Positions 27,791 to 36,345 of a stretch of 64,000 nucleotides of DNA are shown here, in pieces. The stretch is from contig CAIWXW010000089.1 of NCBI GenBank assembly GCA_903916755.1, positions 1-64,000 on the forward strand, in the 5' to 3' direction. Origin of the DNA: an uncultured Opitutaceae bacterium (GTDB lineage Bacteria > Verrucomicrobiota > Verrucomicrobiia > Opitutales > Opitutaceae). Each line of letters starts with the position of its first letter. The first letter of the stretch is position 1. The translations under genes and the position numbers were made by a program. The notes under the pieces are model-generated. The model had not been told where the DNA came from and searched no databases. It saw only the letters and a program-made list of their open reading frames with translations.

Positions 27791-29625
27791 GCGCGCCCGA
27801 TCCCATGGTGCTGGTCCAGCGCCCCCGCGATGACGAGGACGAGGAGCAGTTCCAGCCGCTGGCATGGGGCCTGATTCGGCGCCTCTTCACCTACAGCCGG
27901 CCCGTGCAGCCCAAGGTCCGGCGCCTGATCGTCCTCACCCTCATCCGCTCGATCCAGCTGCCGGGCCTCGTCTGGGTGGTCGCGCTCGTGATCAAGGGCC
28001 CGATCACGAACGGCCGCGAGGCCGCGCTGGCGCTGGGCGTCGCGGGCTACGGGCTCCTGGCGATCACCACGGACGGGCTCTTCCACTTCCGGCAGCGCTA
28101 CGCCCTGGAGATCGGCGAGACGGTCGTGAACGGCCTGCGCGCCGACATCTTCGCCAAGATGCAGCGCCAGCCCATGAGCTTCTTCCATCGGATGAAGCTC
28201 GGCCGGATCATCAGCCGGGTCACGAGCGACGTGGAGGCGTTGCGCACCGCGATGCAGGATGTCTTCTTCGTCAGCGTGGTGCAGTTCGGCCAGATGCTTT
28301 TCACCGCGGCCGTCATGCTCTGGTGCGACTGGGTGATGTTCCTGATCGTGCTGGCCATGGCGCCGGTCCTGGCGGTCGTGAACAACCATTTCCGGATGAA
28401 GCTGAGCGTCCTGTCCCGCGCCTCCCAGGAAAGCTTCAGCCGGGTCACGGCCACCCTGGCGGAATCCGTCAACGGCATCCGCGTGACCCAGGGCTTCGTG
28501 CGGCAGGACACCAACGCCGGGCTGTTCCGCAGCCTCCTGGCCGACCATTCGGGCTACAATGTCGCGCTGGGGCGCACGTCCTCGATCCTCACGCCGCTCC
28601 TCGAGCTCAACAGCCAGTTCTTCGTGGCCATCCTTCTCATCGTGGGCGGCTGGCGGGTCTTCGACGGCGCCATGGCGATCGGCGACCTGATCACGTTCTT
28701 CCTGCTCGCCAACATGTTCTTCGCGCCCTTCGCGATCATCGGCAACCAGTACAACCAGGCGTTGATTGCGATGGCCGGCGCCGAGCGGGTCTTCCGGCTG
28801 GTGGACACGCCGCCGGACTGGGAGGACGCCCCCGACGCCGTCGCGCTGCCCGATCCGCGCCCGCCGGTGCGGAACGACCAGGGGCGGGGGGCGCGGGTGG
28901 AATTCCGGGACGTATCGTTCGGCTACAACGCGAGCGGGCTGGTCCTGCACGGGCTGAACTTCGTGGCCGAGCCCGGCCAGTCCGTCGCCCTGGTCGGCCA
29001 CACCGGCAGCGGCAAGAGTTCGATCATCAACCTTGTGTCCAAGTTCTACCTACCGGTCGCCGGCGCCGTCCTGATCGACGGCCATGAGATCCGCACGCTG
29101 ACCAGCCATTCGCTGCACCGGCAGATGGGCATCGTGCCGCAGCAGAATTTCCTCTTCGGCGGCACCGTCATCGAGAACATCCGGCTGAGCAAGCCGGAGG
29201 CGACCGAGGCGGAGGTGCGCGCCGCGGCGCAGCAGCTCGACTGCCTCGATCTTTTCGACGCGCTCCCGCAGGGGCTGCATACCCCGGTGGGGGAGCGCGG
29301 CGCCGGCCTTTCACTCGGGCAGCGGCAGCTGATCTGCTTCGCGCGCGCCCTGCTGGCCGATCCGCGCATCGTGATTCTCGACGAGGCCACCAGCTCGGTC
29401 GACGCGCTGACCGAGGACCGGCTGCAGAAGGCGCTGCTGATCCTCCTGCGCGGCCGCACCAGCTTCATCGTCGCGCACCGGCTGAGCACGATCCGGCACG
29501 CCGACCAGGTGCTGGTCCTTGATCAGGGCCGGATTATCGAGCGCGGGACCCATCCCGAACTGCTCGCGGCGCGCGGCCACTACGCCGCGCTGTACGCGCA
29601 GTTCGTGCAGATGAGCGAGCGCTAG
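27787..29625 (+). CDS. ABC exporter half-transporter, catalytic partner
   Basis: Second subunit of the heterodimeric exporter, 612 residues: membrane domain (about 30-330) and ATP-binding domain (about 360-605). Walker A is GHTGSGKSS and Walker B VILDEATSSVD keeps the catalytic Glu, but the signature is LSLGQRQLI instead of LSGGQ. The defects in this protein and its partner therefore fall in the same composite ATP site, leaving one competent site. The ATG overlaps the upstream stop (ATGA). The N-terminus is acidic (RPRDDEDEEQF). No export substrate gene is adjacent. Confidence 0.93.
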   Translation: MSAPDPMVLVQRPRDDEDEEQFQPLAWGLIRRLFTYSRPVQPKVRRLIVLTLIRSIQLPGLVWVVALVIKGPITNGREAALALGVAGYGLLAITTDGLFHFRQRYALEIGETVVNGLRADIFAKMQRQPMSFFHRMKLGRIISRVTSDVEALRTAMQDVFFVSVVQFGQMLFTAAVMLWCDWVMFLIVLAMAPVLAVVNNHFRMKLSVLSRASQESFSRVTATLAESVNGIRVTQGFVRQDTNAGLFRSLLADHSGYNVALGRTSSILTPLLELNSQFFVAILLIVGGWRVFDGAMAIGDLITFFLLANMFFAPFAIIGNQYNQALIAMAGAERVFRLVDTPPDWEDAPDAVALPDPRPPVRNDQGRGARVEFRDVSFGYNASGLVLHGLNFVAEPGQSVALVGHTGSGKSSIINLVSKFYLPVAGAVLIDGHEIRTLTSHSLHRQMGIVPQQNFLFGGTVIENIRLSKPEATEAEVRAAAQQLDCLDLFDALPQGLHTPVGERGAGLSLGQRQLICFARALLADPRIVILDEATSSVDALTEDRLQKALLILLRGRTSFIVAHRLSTIRHADQVLVLDQGRIIERGTHPELLAARGHYAALYAQFVQMSER

Positions 29626-29714
29626 ATTGCCACATTTTTTACTCGGAAAATCGCGGTTTTCCCTCTAGATTGGAAGGGTTTTCAGGAATAGAGCAACAAA
29701 CCCAAATCGATATT

Positions 29715-29987
29715 ATGGCTAAAAAATCCGCCCGCAAACCCAACGCCGCATTCATGGCTCCCGTCACCCCGGACGCCGCCCTCGCTCTCATTGTCGGCTC
29801 CAAGCCGCTGCCCCGCACCGAAATGACGAAGAAGCTGTGGGACTACATCAAGAAGAACGGCCTCCAGGACAAGAAGGACCGCAAGATGATCAACGCGGAC
29901 ACCGCGCTGAAGGCCGTGTTCAACAACAAGAGCAAGGTCAGCATGTTCGAGATGACCAAGCTCGTCTCGGGTCACGTTTCCAAGTAA
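29715..29987 (+). CDS. Stand-alone SWIB/MDM2-domain protein
   Basis: A 90-residue basic protein made almost entirely of one SWIB domain: PLPRTEMTKKLWDYIKKNGLQDKKDRKMINAD is the family core, followed by the helix KAVFNNKSKVSMFEMTKL. The fold is best known from eukaryotic chromatin remodelers; among bacteria it recurs in Chlamydiae and Verrucomicrobiota. The basic N-terminus (MAKKSARKPN) may contact nucleic acid. The real start is the ATG at 29715; the ORF track extends upstream in frame. A short inverted repeat (GGAAAA...TTTTCC, 29645-29662) precedes it and a strong terminator follows, so it is probably monocistronic. Confidence 0.9.
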   Translation: MAKKSARKPNAAFMAPVTPDAALALIVGSKPLPRTEMTKKLWDYIKKNGLQDKKDRKMINADTALKAVFNNKSKVSMFEMTKLVSGHVSK

Positions 29988-30001
29988 CGCTTTTCCCTCC
30001 T

Positions 30002-30038
30002 GACCGCCGCGGGTTCGCCCGCGGCGGTCTTTTTTTTT
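30002..30038 (+). terminator. Rho-independent terminator after the SWIB gene
   Basis: A perfect 12-base stem (GACCGCCGCGGG with CCCGCGGCGGTC) with a TTCG tetraloop is followed by nine T. It starts 14 bases past the stop codon. Confidence 0.96.
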
Positions 30039-30101
30039 GGCCGGCCGCCGGCTGGATTTGGTGGTTGAAATTCCCCGGGGAGGGGCGGAGGGTCGCAGCT
30101 C

Positions 30102-30644
30102 ATGCATATCCCCACCCCTCTCCGCGCCGCGGCCCTGCTGGGCCTCGTCGCCGTGCTGGCCGGCTGCGCCGTGCCGATGACGAGCTCGAACACCTTCCTC
30201 GTGCCGATGACCAATGGCGAGACCCTGACGATGTCCTACAACAGCCAGGGGGTGGTCAAGCAGAGCGCCGGCGGGGTGACGGTGGTGCAGGCGGACCTGA
30301 TGCCCTCGGCCGACAAGAAGAGGATCAGCTACGTGTTTGAATTCATGGTGAAGGGCAGCCTCGAGGTGAGGGAAGTCATGGTGCAGGACATGACCGACGA
30401 TCCCATCCAGGTCCTGGCGCATGATGCCGCTCCCGTCCTGGCCAAGAACCACTGGAAGTTCACCACGCCGGCGCTCGATCCGAAGGCGCACGGCATGGAA
30501 TGGCTGATCCAGCTGGACGAGACCATCCGCGTCTTTCGCTTCACCGTCACGCTGGGCGACGGGACCAAGGTGGTGCTCGACCAGCCCGCGGTCGAGCCGG
30601 TCATCATCAAGCAGCTGATCCGGAAGATGCTCGGGATCGAGTAG
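30102..30644 (+). CDS. Lipoprotein of unknown function
   Basis: A 180-residue exported lipoprotein with a signal peptide ending LAGC (Cys22). The mature part opens with Thr/Met/Ser-rich sequence and is predicted to be mostly beta-strand, with a C-terminal basic helix (IIKQLIRKMLGIE). I do not recognise the family. It lies between the SWIB terminator and the convergent ppk, so it is probably transcribed alone. The ATG is preceded by GGAGGG at a usable distance, one of the few Shine-Dalgarno-like motifs in the window. Confidence 0.78.
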   Translation: MHIPTPLRAAALLGLVAVLAGCAVPMTSSNTFLVPMTNGETLTMSYNSQGVVKQSAGGVTVVQADLMPSADKKRISYVFEFMVKGSLEVREVMVQDMTDDPIQVLAHDAAPVLAKNHWKFTTPALDPKAHGMEWLIQLDETIRVFRFTVTLGDGTKVVLDQPAVEPVIIKQLIRKMLGIE

Positions 30645-30655
30645 GGCGGGGCCGC

Positions 30656-32785
30656 CTAGGGCCGGGCCGCCCGCGCCCGCGCCCGCGCCACCGCGTCGGC
30701 CATGAAGTGGCCCTGCGCGGAGAACAGCCGCTCGCCGGAGCGCCGCCCGGGCGGCAGGTAGGCCCCGGACGCGTGCAGGATGCGCGCGCTCGCGGTGTCC
30801 CGCAGCTCGGTCGGAAACAATTCCTCGAGGATCCAGCGCCGAAGGGCGGGATCCTCGACCGGAAAGATCACCTCGACCCGCCGCAGGAAGTTGCGCGGCA
30901 TCCAGTCGCCGCTGCCGGCCAGGACGATGGGCTCGCCGCCGGCGTTGCCGAAGCAATACACGCGCGCATGCTCCAGGAACCGGCCGACAATGCTGCGGAC
31001 CCGGATGTTCTCGCTCAGGCCGGGCAGGCCGGGCACGAGGCAGCAGATCCCGCGGACCACGAGCTCGATCTTCACCCCGGCCTGGGAGGCGGCGTAGAGC
31101 GCGCCGATCGTGGCCTTGTCGACCAGCGCGTTCATCTTGGCCCGGATCACCGCGGGCCGGCCGGCCCGGGCGTTGGCCGCCTCGCGGTCGATCAGATCGT
31201 TGATCCGCTGGTGAAAGTTGTAGGGAGCCACCAGCAGGTGCCGGAAGGTCAGGGACTGGCCGAAGCCGGTCAGGCTGTTGAAGACCTGCGCCACGTCGCG
31301 GGTGATGTTGATCCGCGCGGTGAAATAGCTGAGGTCGGTGTAGAGCCGGGCCGTGCGCGGATGGTAGTTGCCGGTGCCGAGATGGGCATAGTGCCTCAGG
31401 CGGGACCCCTCGCGCCGCACCACCAGGCACAGCTTGCAGTGGATCTTCACGCCCACCAGCCCATAGACCACGTGGACACCCGCCTCCTCCAGCTGCTTGG
31501 CCCATTGGATGTTGTTGGCCTCGTCGAAGCGCGCCTTCAGCTCGATCAGCGCCGTGACCTGCTTCCCGTTGCGCGACGCCTCCATCAGGGCCCGGACGAT
31601 GGAGGAGTCGCCGCTGGTGCGGTAGAGCGTCTGCTTGATCGCGAACACCTGGGGGTCGCGGGCCGCCTCCTCGACGAAGTTCACCACCGGGGTGAAGGCA
31701 TCATAGGGATGATGCAGCATCACATCCTGCTCCCGCAGCACGTCGAAGATCCGCGCCGGGTCGCGCAGCGGCGAGAGATTGACCGGATCGAAGGGCGGGT
31801 ACTTCAGGTCGGGCCGCTCGATGTCGGCCAGGCTCAGCAGGCGCAGGAGATTGAGGGGGCCGTTGAACCGGAAGACGTACTCGTGCGAGAGCCGCAGGTG
31901 GTTGCAGAGCGTGGTGAAGATGGCTTCGTCCACGCCGGCCTCAATCTCGAGCCGGACCGCCTCGTTCCGGCGCAGGTTGCGGAGCTCCTCCTCGATCTTC
32001 TTCAGCAGGTTCTCCGCCTCCTCCTCGTCGATGTAGAGGTCGCTGTTGCGCGTGATCCGGAAGGCATGGGCGGACGTCAGCTGGTAGCCCGGGAAAAGCT
32101 CCTCGGCGCACAGCTTGATGATCTCGCTGAGGAAGATGAAGCGCTGCGGGCCCTGGCGGGCCGGGGCGATCGGCACCAGCCGGGGCAGGATCCGGGGCAC
32201 GGGCAGGATCGCGACCAGGCAATCGGCCTCCGGTTGCTCGGGATTCTGGAGCGAGACCACCACGTTGAGGGTCTTGTTCCCCAGCTGCGGGAAGGGATGC
32301 GCCTGGTCGAGCGCCAGGGGCGTCAGCACCGGATGGACCTGGTCGCGGAAGTAGGCCCGCACCCAGTTGAGCTCGGACGCGGACAGGTCCGATGCGGAGC
32401 GGAACTCGATGCCCTCCTTGGCCAGGGCCGGCACGAGCGAGCCCTGCCAGCAGCGGTACTGGTCCTCCACCAGCGAGGCCACGACGGAGTGGATCCGGCG
32501 CAGCTGCTCCTGGGGGGAAAGGCCGTCCGGACCGGGTTCGATCACGCCCGAGTCCATCTGCTGCATCAGGCCCGCGACGCGGATCTCGAAAAACTCGTCG
32601 AGATTCGAGCTGACGATCGCGAGAAACTTGACCCGCTCCAGCAGGGGGTGGGACGCGCTCTGGGCCTGCTCCAGCACGCGCCGGTCGAAGGACAGCCAGC
32701 TCAGCTCCCGGTTGAAATAGGCGGCCTGAGGCGCCGGCGCGGGCGGGCGGGAGGAGGCGTTTTTTTTCCGGGAACGGGCGGGCAT
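30656..32785 (-). CDS. ppk1: Polyphosphate kinase PPK1
   Basis: Reversibly transfers the ATP gamma-phosphate to polyphosphate. The 709 residues contain the N-terminal helical domain (about 20-125, starting FNRELSWLSFDRRVLEQA), the head domain, and two phospholipase D-like C-terminal domains. The phosphorylated His is in KIHCKLCLV (H449), followed by YAHLGTGNYHPRTARLYTD. RTSGDSSIVRALMEAS is another PPK1 landmark. The N-terminus is Arg/Lys-rich. A very pyrimidine-rich leader immediately precedes the ATG. It lies 147 bases downstream of the ALDH gene on the same strand; that gap includes an AT-rich patch that could hold its promoter. Confidence 0.95.
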   Translation of the reverse strand: MPARSRKKNASSRPPAPAPQAAYFNRELSWLSFDRRVLEQAQSASHPLLERVKFLAIVSSNLDEFFEIRVAGLMQQMDSGVIEPGPDGLSPQEQLRRIHSVVASLVEDQYRCWQGSLVPALAKEGIEFRSASDLSASELNWVRAYFRDQVHPVLTPLALDQAHPFPQLGNKTLNVVVSLQNPEQPEADCLVAILPVPRILPRLVPIAPARQGPQRFIFLSEIIKLCAEELFPGYQLTSAHAFRITRNSDLYIDEEEAENLLKKIEEELRNLRRNEAVRLEIEAGVDEAIFTTLCNHLRLSHEYVFRFNGPLNLLRLLSLADIERPDLKYPPFDPVNLSPLRDPARIFDVLREQDVMLHHPYDAFTPVVNFVEEAARDPQVFAIKQTLYRTSGDSSIVRALMEASRNGKQVTALIELKARFDEANNIQWAKQLEEAGVHVVYGLVGVKIHCKLCLVVRREGSRLRHYAHLGTGNYHPRTARLYTDLSYFTARINITRDVAQVFNSLTGFGQSLTFRHLLVAPYNFHQRINDLIDREAANARAGRPAVIRAKMNALVDKATIGALYAASQAGVKIELVVRGICCLVPGLPGLSENIRVRSIVGRFLEHARVYCFGNAGGEPIVLAGSGDWMPRNFLRRVEVIFPVEDPALRRWILEELFPTELRDTASARILHASGAYLPPGRRSGERLFSAQGHFMADAVARARARAARP

Positions 32786-32932
32786 CGAGGGAGGAGGGAG
32801 GGGTCCGGGCGTCGGCGGGACCCTTTCAGACAGCGGGCCGGGGAAAATGGGTTCTTTAAAAGCGCAAAACGAGCAATTTATAGTTTGGCGCCCATTTGTA
32901 ACATCCCCCGCCGCGGGCGTCGCCCGTCTCCG

Positions 32933-34303
32933 CTAACCCACGACGGTCTTCACGTTGACGAACTCACGGATGCCGAACGACCCCAGTTCCCGCCCGTGGC
33001 CGCTCTGCTTCACCCCCCCGAAGGGCAGGGTGGGGTCCGAGCGGACGAAATCGTTGATGAAGACGGCGCCGGCTTCGAGCTGGGCGGCGACCACGCGGGC
33101 CCGCGACCGGCTGCGCGAGAAGACGCCGGCGCCGAGGCCATAGATCGAGTCGTTGGCGGTCGCGATGGCGGCCTTTTCATCGCGCACGGAAATCAGGGCG
33201 GCGGCGGGGCCGAACAACTCCTCCGCGTAGGCCGCCATGCCCTTCCTCACCCCGGTCAGCAGCGTGGGGGCGTAGTAGAAGCCGGGACCGGGCAGGGCCC
33301 GGCCGCCCAGGGCGAGGCGGGCGCCGGCCCTGACCGTCGCCTGCACCTGCGCGTGCAGCTTGTCGCGGAGATCCGCGCGGGCCAGCGGCCCCACGTCATT
33401 CGCCGGATTGCGCGGATCACCCACCCGCCGGCTGGCCATCCGGGCGATCAGCCGGGCCTCGAATTCCCGGCGGACCGACGACACCACGATGAAGCGCTTG
33501 GCGCAGACGCAGCTCTGGCCGCTGTTGATCAGGCGCGAGGCGGCGCAGACCTCCGCGGCGAGGTCGAGGTCCGCGTCCTCCAAGATAAGGTAGGCGTCGC
33601 TGCCACCGAGCTCGAACACGCCCTTCTTCATCACCGAGCCGGCCAGGGCGGCGACCTTCCGGCCCGCGCCGGTGCTGCCGGTGAGGGTCACGCCGTGGAC
33701 GCGGCGATCGGTGATCACGCCGGCGATCCGTTCGGTCGGGATCAGCAGCGTTTGGAAGACCGCGCCGGGCCCGCGCCGCCCGCCGGCCTGCTCGAACACC
33801 TCGGCCAGGGCCAGGGCGCTGCCGCTGACATTGGCGGCATGCTTTAGCAGAAAGCTGTTGCCGGCCATCAGCGCCGGCGCCGCCGCCCGCACGGCCTGCC
33901 AGATGGGAAAATTCCAGGGCATGATCGCCAGGACCGTGCCGATGGGCTCGAAGAGGACGCGGGCGTTCTTCGGCGCGCCCAGGGGCCGCTCCGGCGCGAG
34001 GTACTGGGCGGCATGACGGGCATAGTACTCGCAGGTCAGGGCGCTCTTCTCGATCTCGGCCCGGGCCTGCGCGATGGGCTTGCCCATCTCCGCGGTGATC
34101 AGGTCGGCCAGCGGGCGGGCATGGCGGCGCAGGGCGCGGGCCACCGCGCGCAGATAGCGGGCGCGATCATCAAAGGACCATTTCCGCCAATCGCGAAAGG
34201 CGGCATCAGCGCGCTGCAGGATCGTTTCCACCTCGGCGGCGGAGTGGGCTCGGTACGCCTTGAGGCGCCGGCCGGTGGCGGGGTTGATCGAGACGAGTGA
34301 CAT
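32933..34303 (-). CDS. Aldehyde dehydrogenase, succinate-semialdehyde dehydrogenase type
   Basis: Oxidises an aldehyde to its acid with NAD(P)+. The 456 residues are the size of short GabD/Sad enzymes. Landmarks are MPWNFPIWQ (cofactor fold), GSTGAGRKVA, the general base Glu in FELGGSD and the catalytic Cys in GQSCVCAKR (C265). The start MSLVSINPATG at 34303 is the family N-terminus; the long ORF to 34732 is rejected because the extension is antisense to htpG. Succinate semialdehyde is the likeliest substrate by resemblance, but no GABA pathway gene is adjacent. Confidence 0.9.
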   Translation of the reverse strand: MSLVSINPATGRRLKAYRAHSAAEVETILQRADAAFRDWRKWSFDDRARYLRAVARALRRHARPLADLITAEMGKPIAQARAEIEKSALTCEYYARHAAQYLAPERPLGAPKNARVLFEPIGTVLAIMPWNFPIWQAVRAAAPALMAGNSFLLKHAANVSGSALALAEVFEQAGGRRGPGAVFQTLLIPTERIAGVITDRRVHGVTLTGSTGAGRKVAALAGSVMKKGVFELGGSDAYLILEDADLDLAAEVCAASRLINSGQSCVCAKRFIVVSSVRREFEARLIARMASRRVGDPRNPANDVGPLARADLRDKLHAQVQATVRAGARLALGGRALPGPGFYYAPTLLTGVRKGMAAYAEELFGPAAALISVRDEKAAIATANDSIYGLGAGVFSRSRSRARVVAAQLEAGAVFINDFVRSDPTLPFGGVKQSGHGRELGSFGIREFVNVKTVVG

Positions 34304-34383
34304 CCGGACATAGAAGGCGCAAAACCCCGAGTCCGGAAGCGCAAAGCGCCGGACCCGGGGCGGGCGGCCCGGCCCGGCGCGGC

Positions 34384-36225
34384 TCAGACGCTCTCGAGCA
34401 GCTTGTAGAGCCGCTGCACCATCTTGTTGGTGTCCTCGAGCAGTCCGGCGGAGATCAGGGCGTTGTCCAGGACCTGTTCGGCGACGAGCTTGGCCTTCTC
34501 GGGCGCGGCGCCCTGGAGCCCGAACAGGTGCTTGATCACCGCGTGCCGCGGGTTGATCTCGAGATTGATGCGCAGCGGCGCCTCGCCGCCGTCCTTCTGC
34601 ATCGCCTTCATCATCCGGCGGAGATGCGGGGACATCGACTTGTCGGCATTGAGGGCCAGCGCCGGCGAATCGACCAGCCGGTCGCTCGCCTTCACCTCGG
34701 CCACCCGCTCGCCCAGGGTCTCCTTGAGCCACGTCGACAGCTGCTTGACGTCGCCCTCGCTGAGGGCGCCTTCGGTCGGCTGCGGCAGGTCGGAAAGCTT
34801 CAGGTCGGCATGGTCCGCGGCCGTGAGCTTCTTGCCCTCGAACTCGCGGACGTTGTTCATCACGTACTCGTCGACGGACTCATAGCAGAAGAGGACCTCG
34901 AGATTGCGGGACTTGAGCCCCTCGAGGTAGGGGCCGGCCTCGATCGCCTCGCGGTTCGGCCCGATCAGGTAATAAATGTCCTTCTGGTCCGTCCCCATCC
35001 GCGAAATGTAGTCGGCCAGCGAGGTCGTCTTGCCCTTCTCGGTCAGGGAGGACTCAAAGCGGAGCAGCTTGGTCAGCTGGTCCTTGTTCGCATGGTCGAG
35101 CGCGGCGCCCTCCTTCAGGTAGATGCCGAACTCGCGGTAGAAATCGTTGTAGCCGTCGACACGGTTCTTCGCCTCCTCCTCGAGGAACTTGAGGAAGCGC
35201 TTGGAGATGACGCGGTTGAGCTTCTCGATCAGGGCGCGGTCCTGCATGGTCTCGCGCGAGATGTTGAGCGGCAGGTCCTCGCTATCGACCACCCCCTTGA
35301 GGAAGCGCAGCCATTCCGGCAGCAAGTCCTTCGGCCGGGCGTCGATCAGCACCTTGCGGCAGTAGAGGGCGACCCCGGGCTCGGAGCGCCCGAAGCCGAT
35401 CTTCTCCGGATTCTCCTTCGGCACGAAGAGGAGCGCGTGGATCGAGAGCGGGGCATCGGCGCTGAAGTGCAGCCGCAGACGAGGGTCCTCGAAGGCATGG
35501 GACTGGAACTTGTAGAACTCGGTGTACTCCTCCTCCTTGATCTCGTTCTTGCCGCGGAGCCACAGGGCCTGGACGGTGTTGACCCGCTTGCCGTTGAGGG
35601 TGATCGGGACGGACACGAACGCGCTGTAGCGCTCGAGCACTTCGCGCACGCGGTATTCCTGGCTGAACTCGGAGCACTCATCCTTGAGCTCGACCACGAT
35701 CTTGCTGCCGCGGCGCAGGTCCGCCACCTCCTCAATCGTGTAGCTCGAGCCGTCGCTGGTCCAGACGTGGCCGGGCTCGGCCGCGCGCCAGGAGTGGCTG
35801 TACACCTTGACCGACTTGGCGACCATGAAGGCCGAATAGAACCCGACGCCGAATTGCCCGATCAGGCCGGAGTTCTTCTGGCCGCTCTCGCCCAGCGCCT
35901 TGAGGAAGGCCTTGGAACCGGAGTGGGCGATCGTGCCGAGGTTCTCAACCAGTTCCGCGCGGGTCATGCCGACGCCGAAATCCTGGATGGTGAAGGTCTT
36001 CGCCTTGTCGTCGGTCGTGATGTTGATTTCGAGCTCGGCCTTGTCATCGAAGATGTCCTTCTCGGTCAGCTGGAGATGACGGAGCTTCTCCAGCGCGTCG
36101 GAGCCGTTGGAGACCAGCTCGCGGACGAAGATCTCCTTTTCGGTGTAGAGCGAGTGGATGACGATATCGAGCAGCTGCTTGATCTCGGCCTGGAATTCGA
36201 AGGTCTGGGGAGTGTCGGTAGCCAT
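34384..36225 (-). CDS. htpG: Chaperone HtpG (bacterial Hsp90)
   Basis: ATP-dependent dimeric chaperone of the cytosol. From the ATG at 36225 it has 613 residues: N-terminal GHKL ATPase (ELVSNGSDALEKL, DFGVGMTRAEL, GQFGVGFYSAFMV), middle domain (about 225-490) and C-terminal dimerisation domain. It ends KLLESV, without the eukaryotic MEEVD tail. A start nine codons earlier is possible but not conserved. A promoter-like TATGAT lies 23 bases upstream of the ATG on the minus strand. The aldehyde dehydrogenase gene starts 80 bases downstream. Confidence 0.96.
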   Translation of the reverse strand: MATDTPQTFEFQAEIKQLLDIVIHSLYTEKEIFVRELVSNGSDALEKLRHLQLTEKDIFDDKAELEINITTDDKAKTFTIQDFGVGMTRAELVENLGTIAHSGSKAFLKALGESGQKNSGLIGQFGVGFYSAFMVAKSVKVYSHSWRAAEPGHVWTSDGSSYTIEEVADLRRGSKIVVELKDECSEFSQEYRVREVLERYSAFVSVPITLNGKRVNTVQALWLRGKNEIKEEEYTEFYKFQSHAFEDPRLRLHFSADAPLSIHALLFVPKENPEKIGFGRSEPGVALYCRKVLIDARPKDLLPEWLRFLKGVVDSEDLPLNISRETMQDRALIEKLNRVISKRFLKFLEEEAKNRVDGYNDFYREFGIYLKEGAALDHANKDQLTKLLRFESSLTEKGKTTSLADYISRMGTDQKDIYYLIGPNREAIEAGPYLEGLKSRNLEVLFCYESVDEYVMNNVREFEGKKLTAADHADLKLSDLPQPTEGALSEGDVKQLSTWLKETLGERVAEVKASDRLVDSPALALNADKSMSPHLRRMMKAMQKDGGEAPLRINLEINPRHAVIKHLFGLQGAAPEKAKLVAEQVLDNALISAGLLEDTNKMVQRLYKLLESV

Positions 36226-36247
36226 GGTTGAAAGGGAAGGGTCTGGT

Positions 36248-36274
36248 ATCATAGCGGTTGGTGGAAAAAATCAA
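36248..36274 (-). promoter_or_regulatory. Candidate htpG promoter
   Basis: On the minus strand TTGATT (36274-36269) is followed after 15 bases by TATGAT (36253-36248), placed 22 bases before the htpG ATG. The boxes resemble the housekeeping consensus but the spacing is short. No heat-shock CIRCE inverted repeat was seen. Confidence 0.4.
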
Positions 36275-36345
36275 CACTGCCGAGGGTTCGGCGCCCCCAT
36301 GGAAAATCGCTTTGCGCACCGGCGCCAGCCGTACTTGATGGGGTC

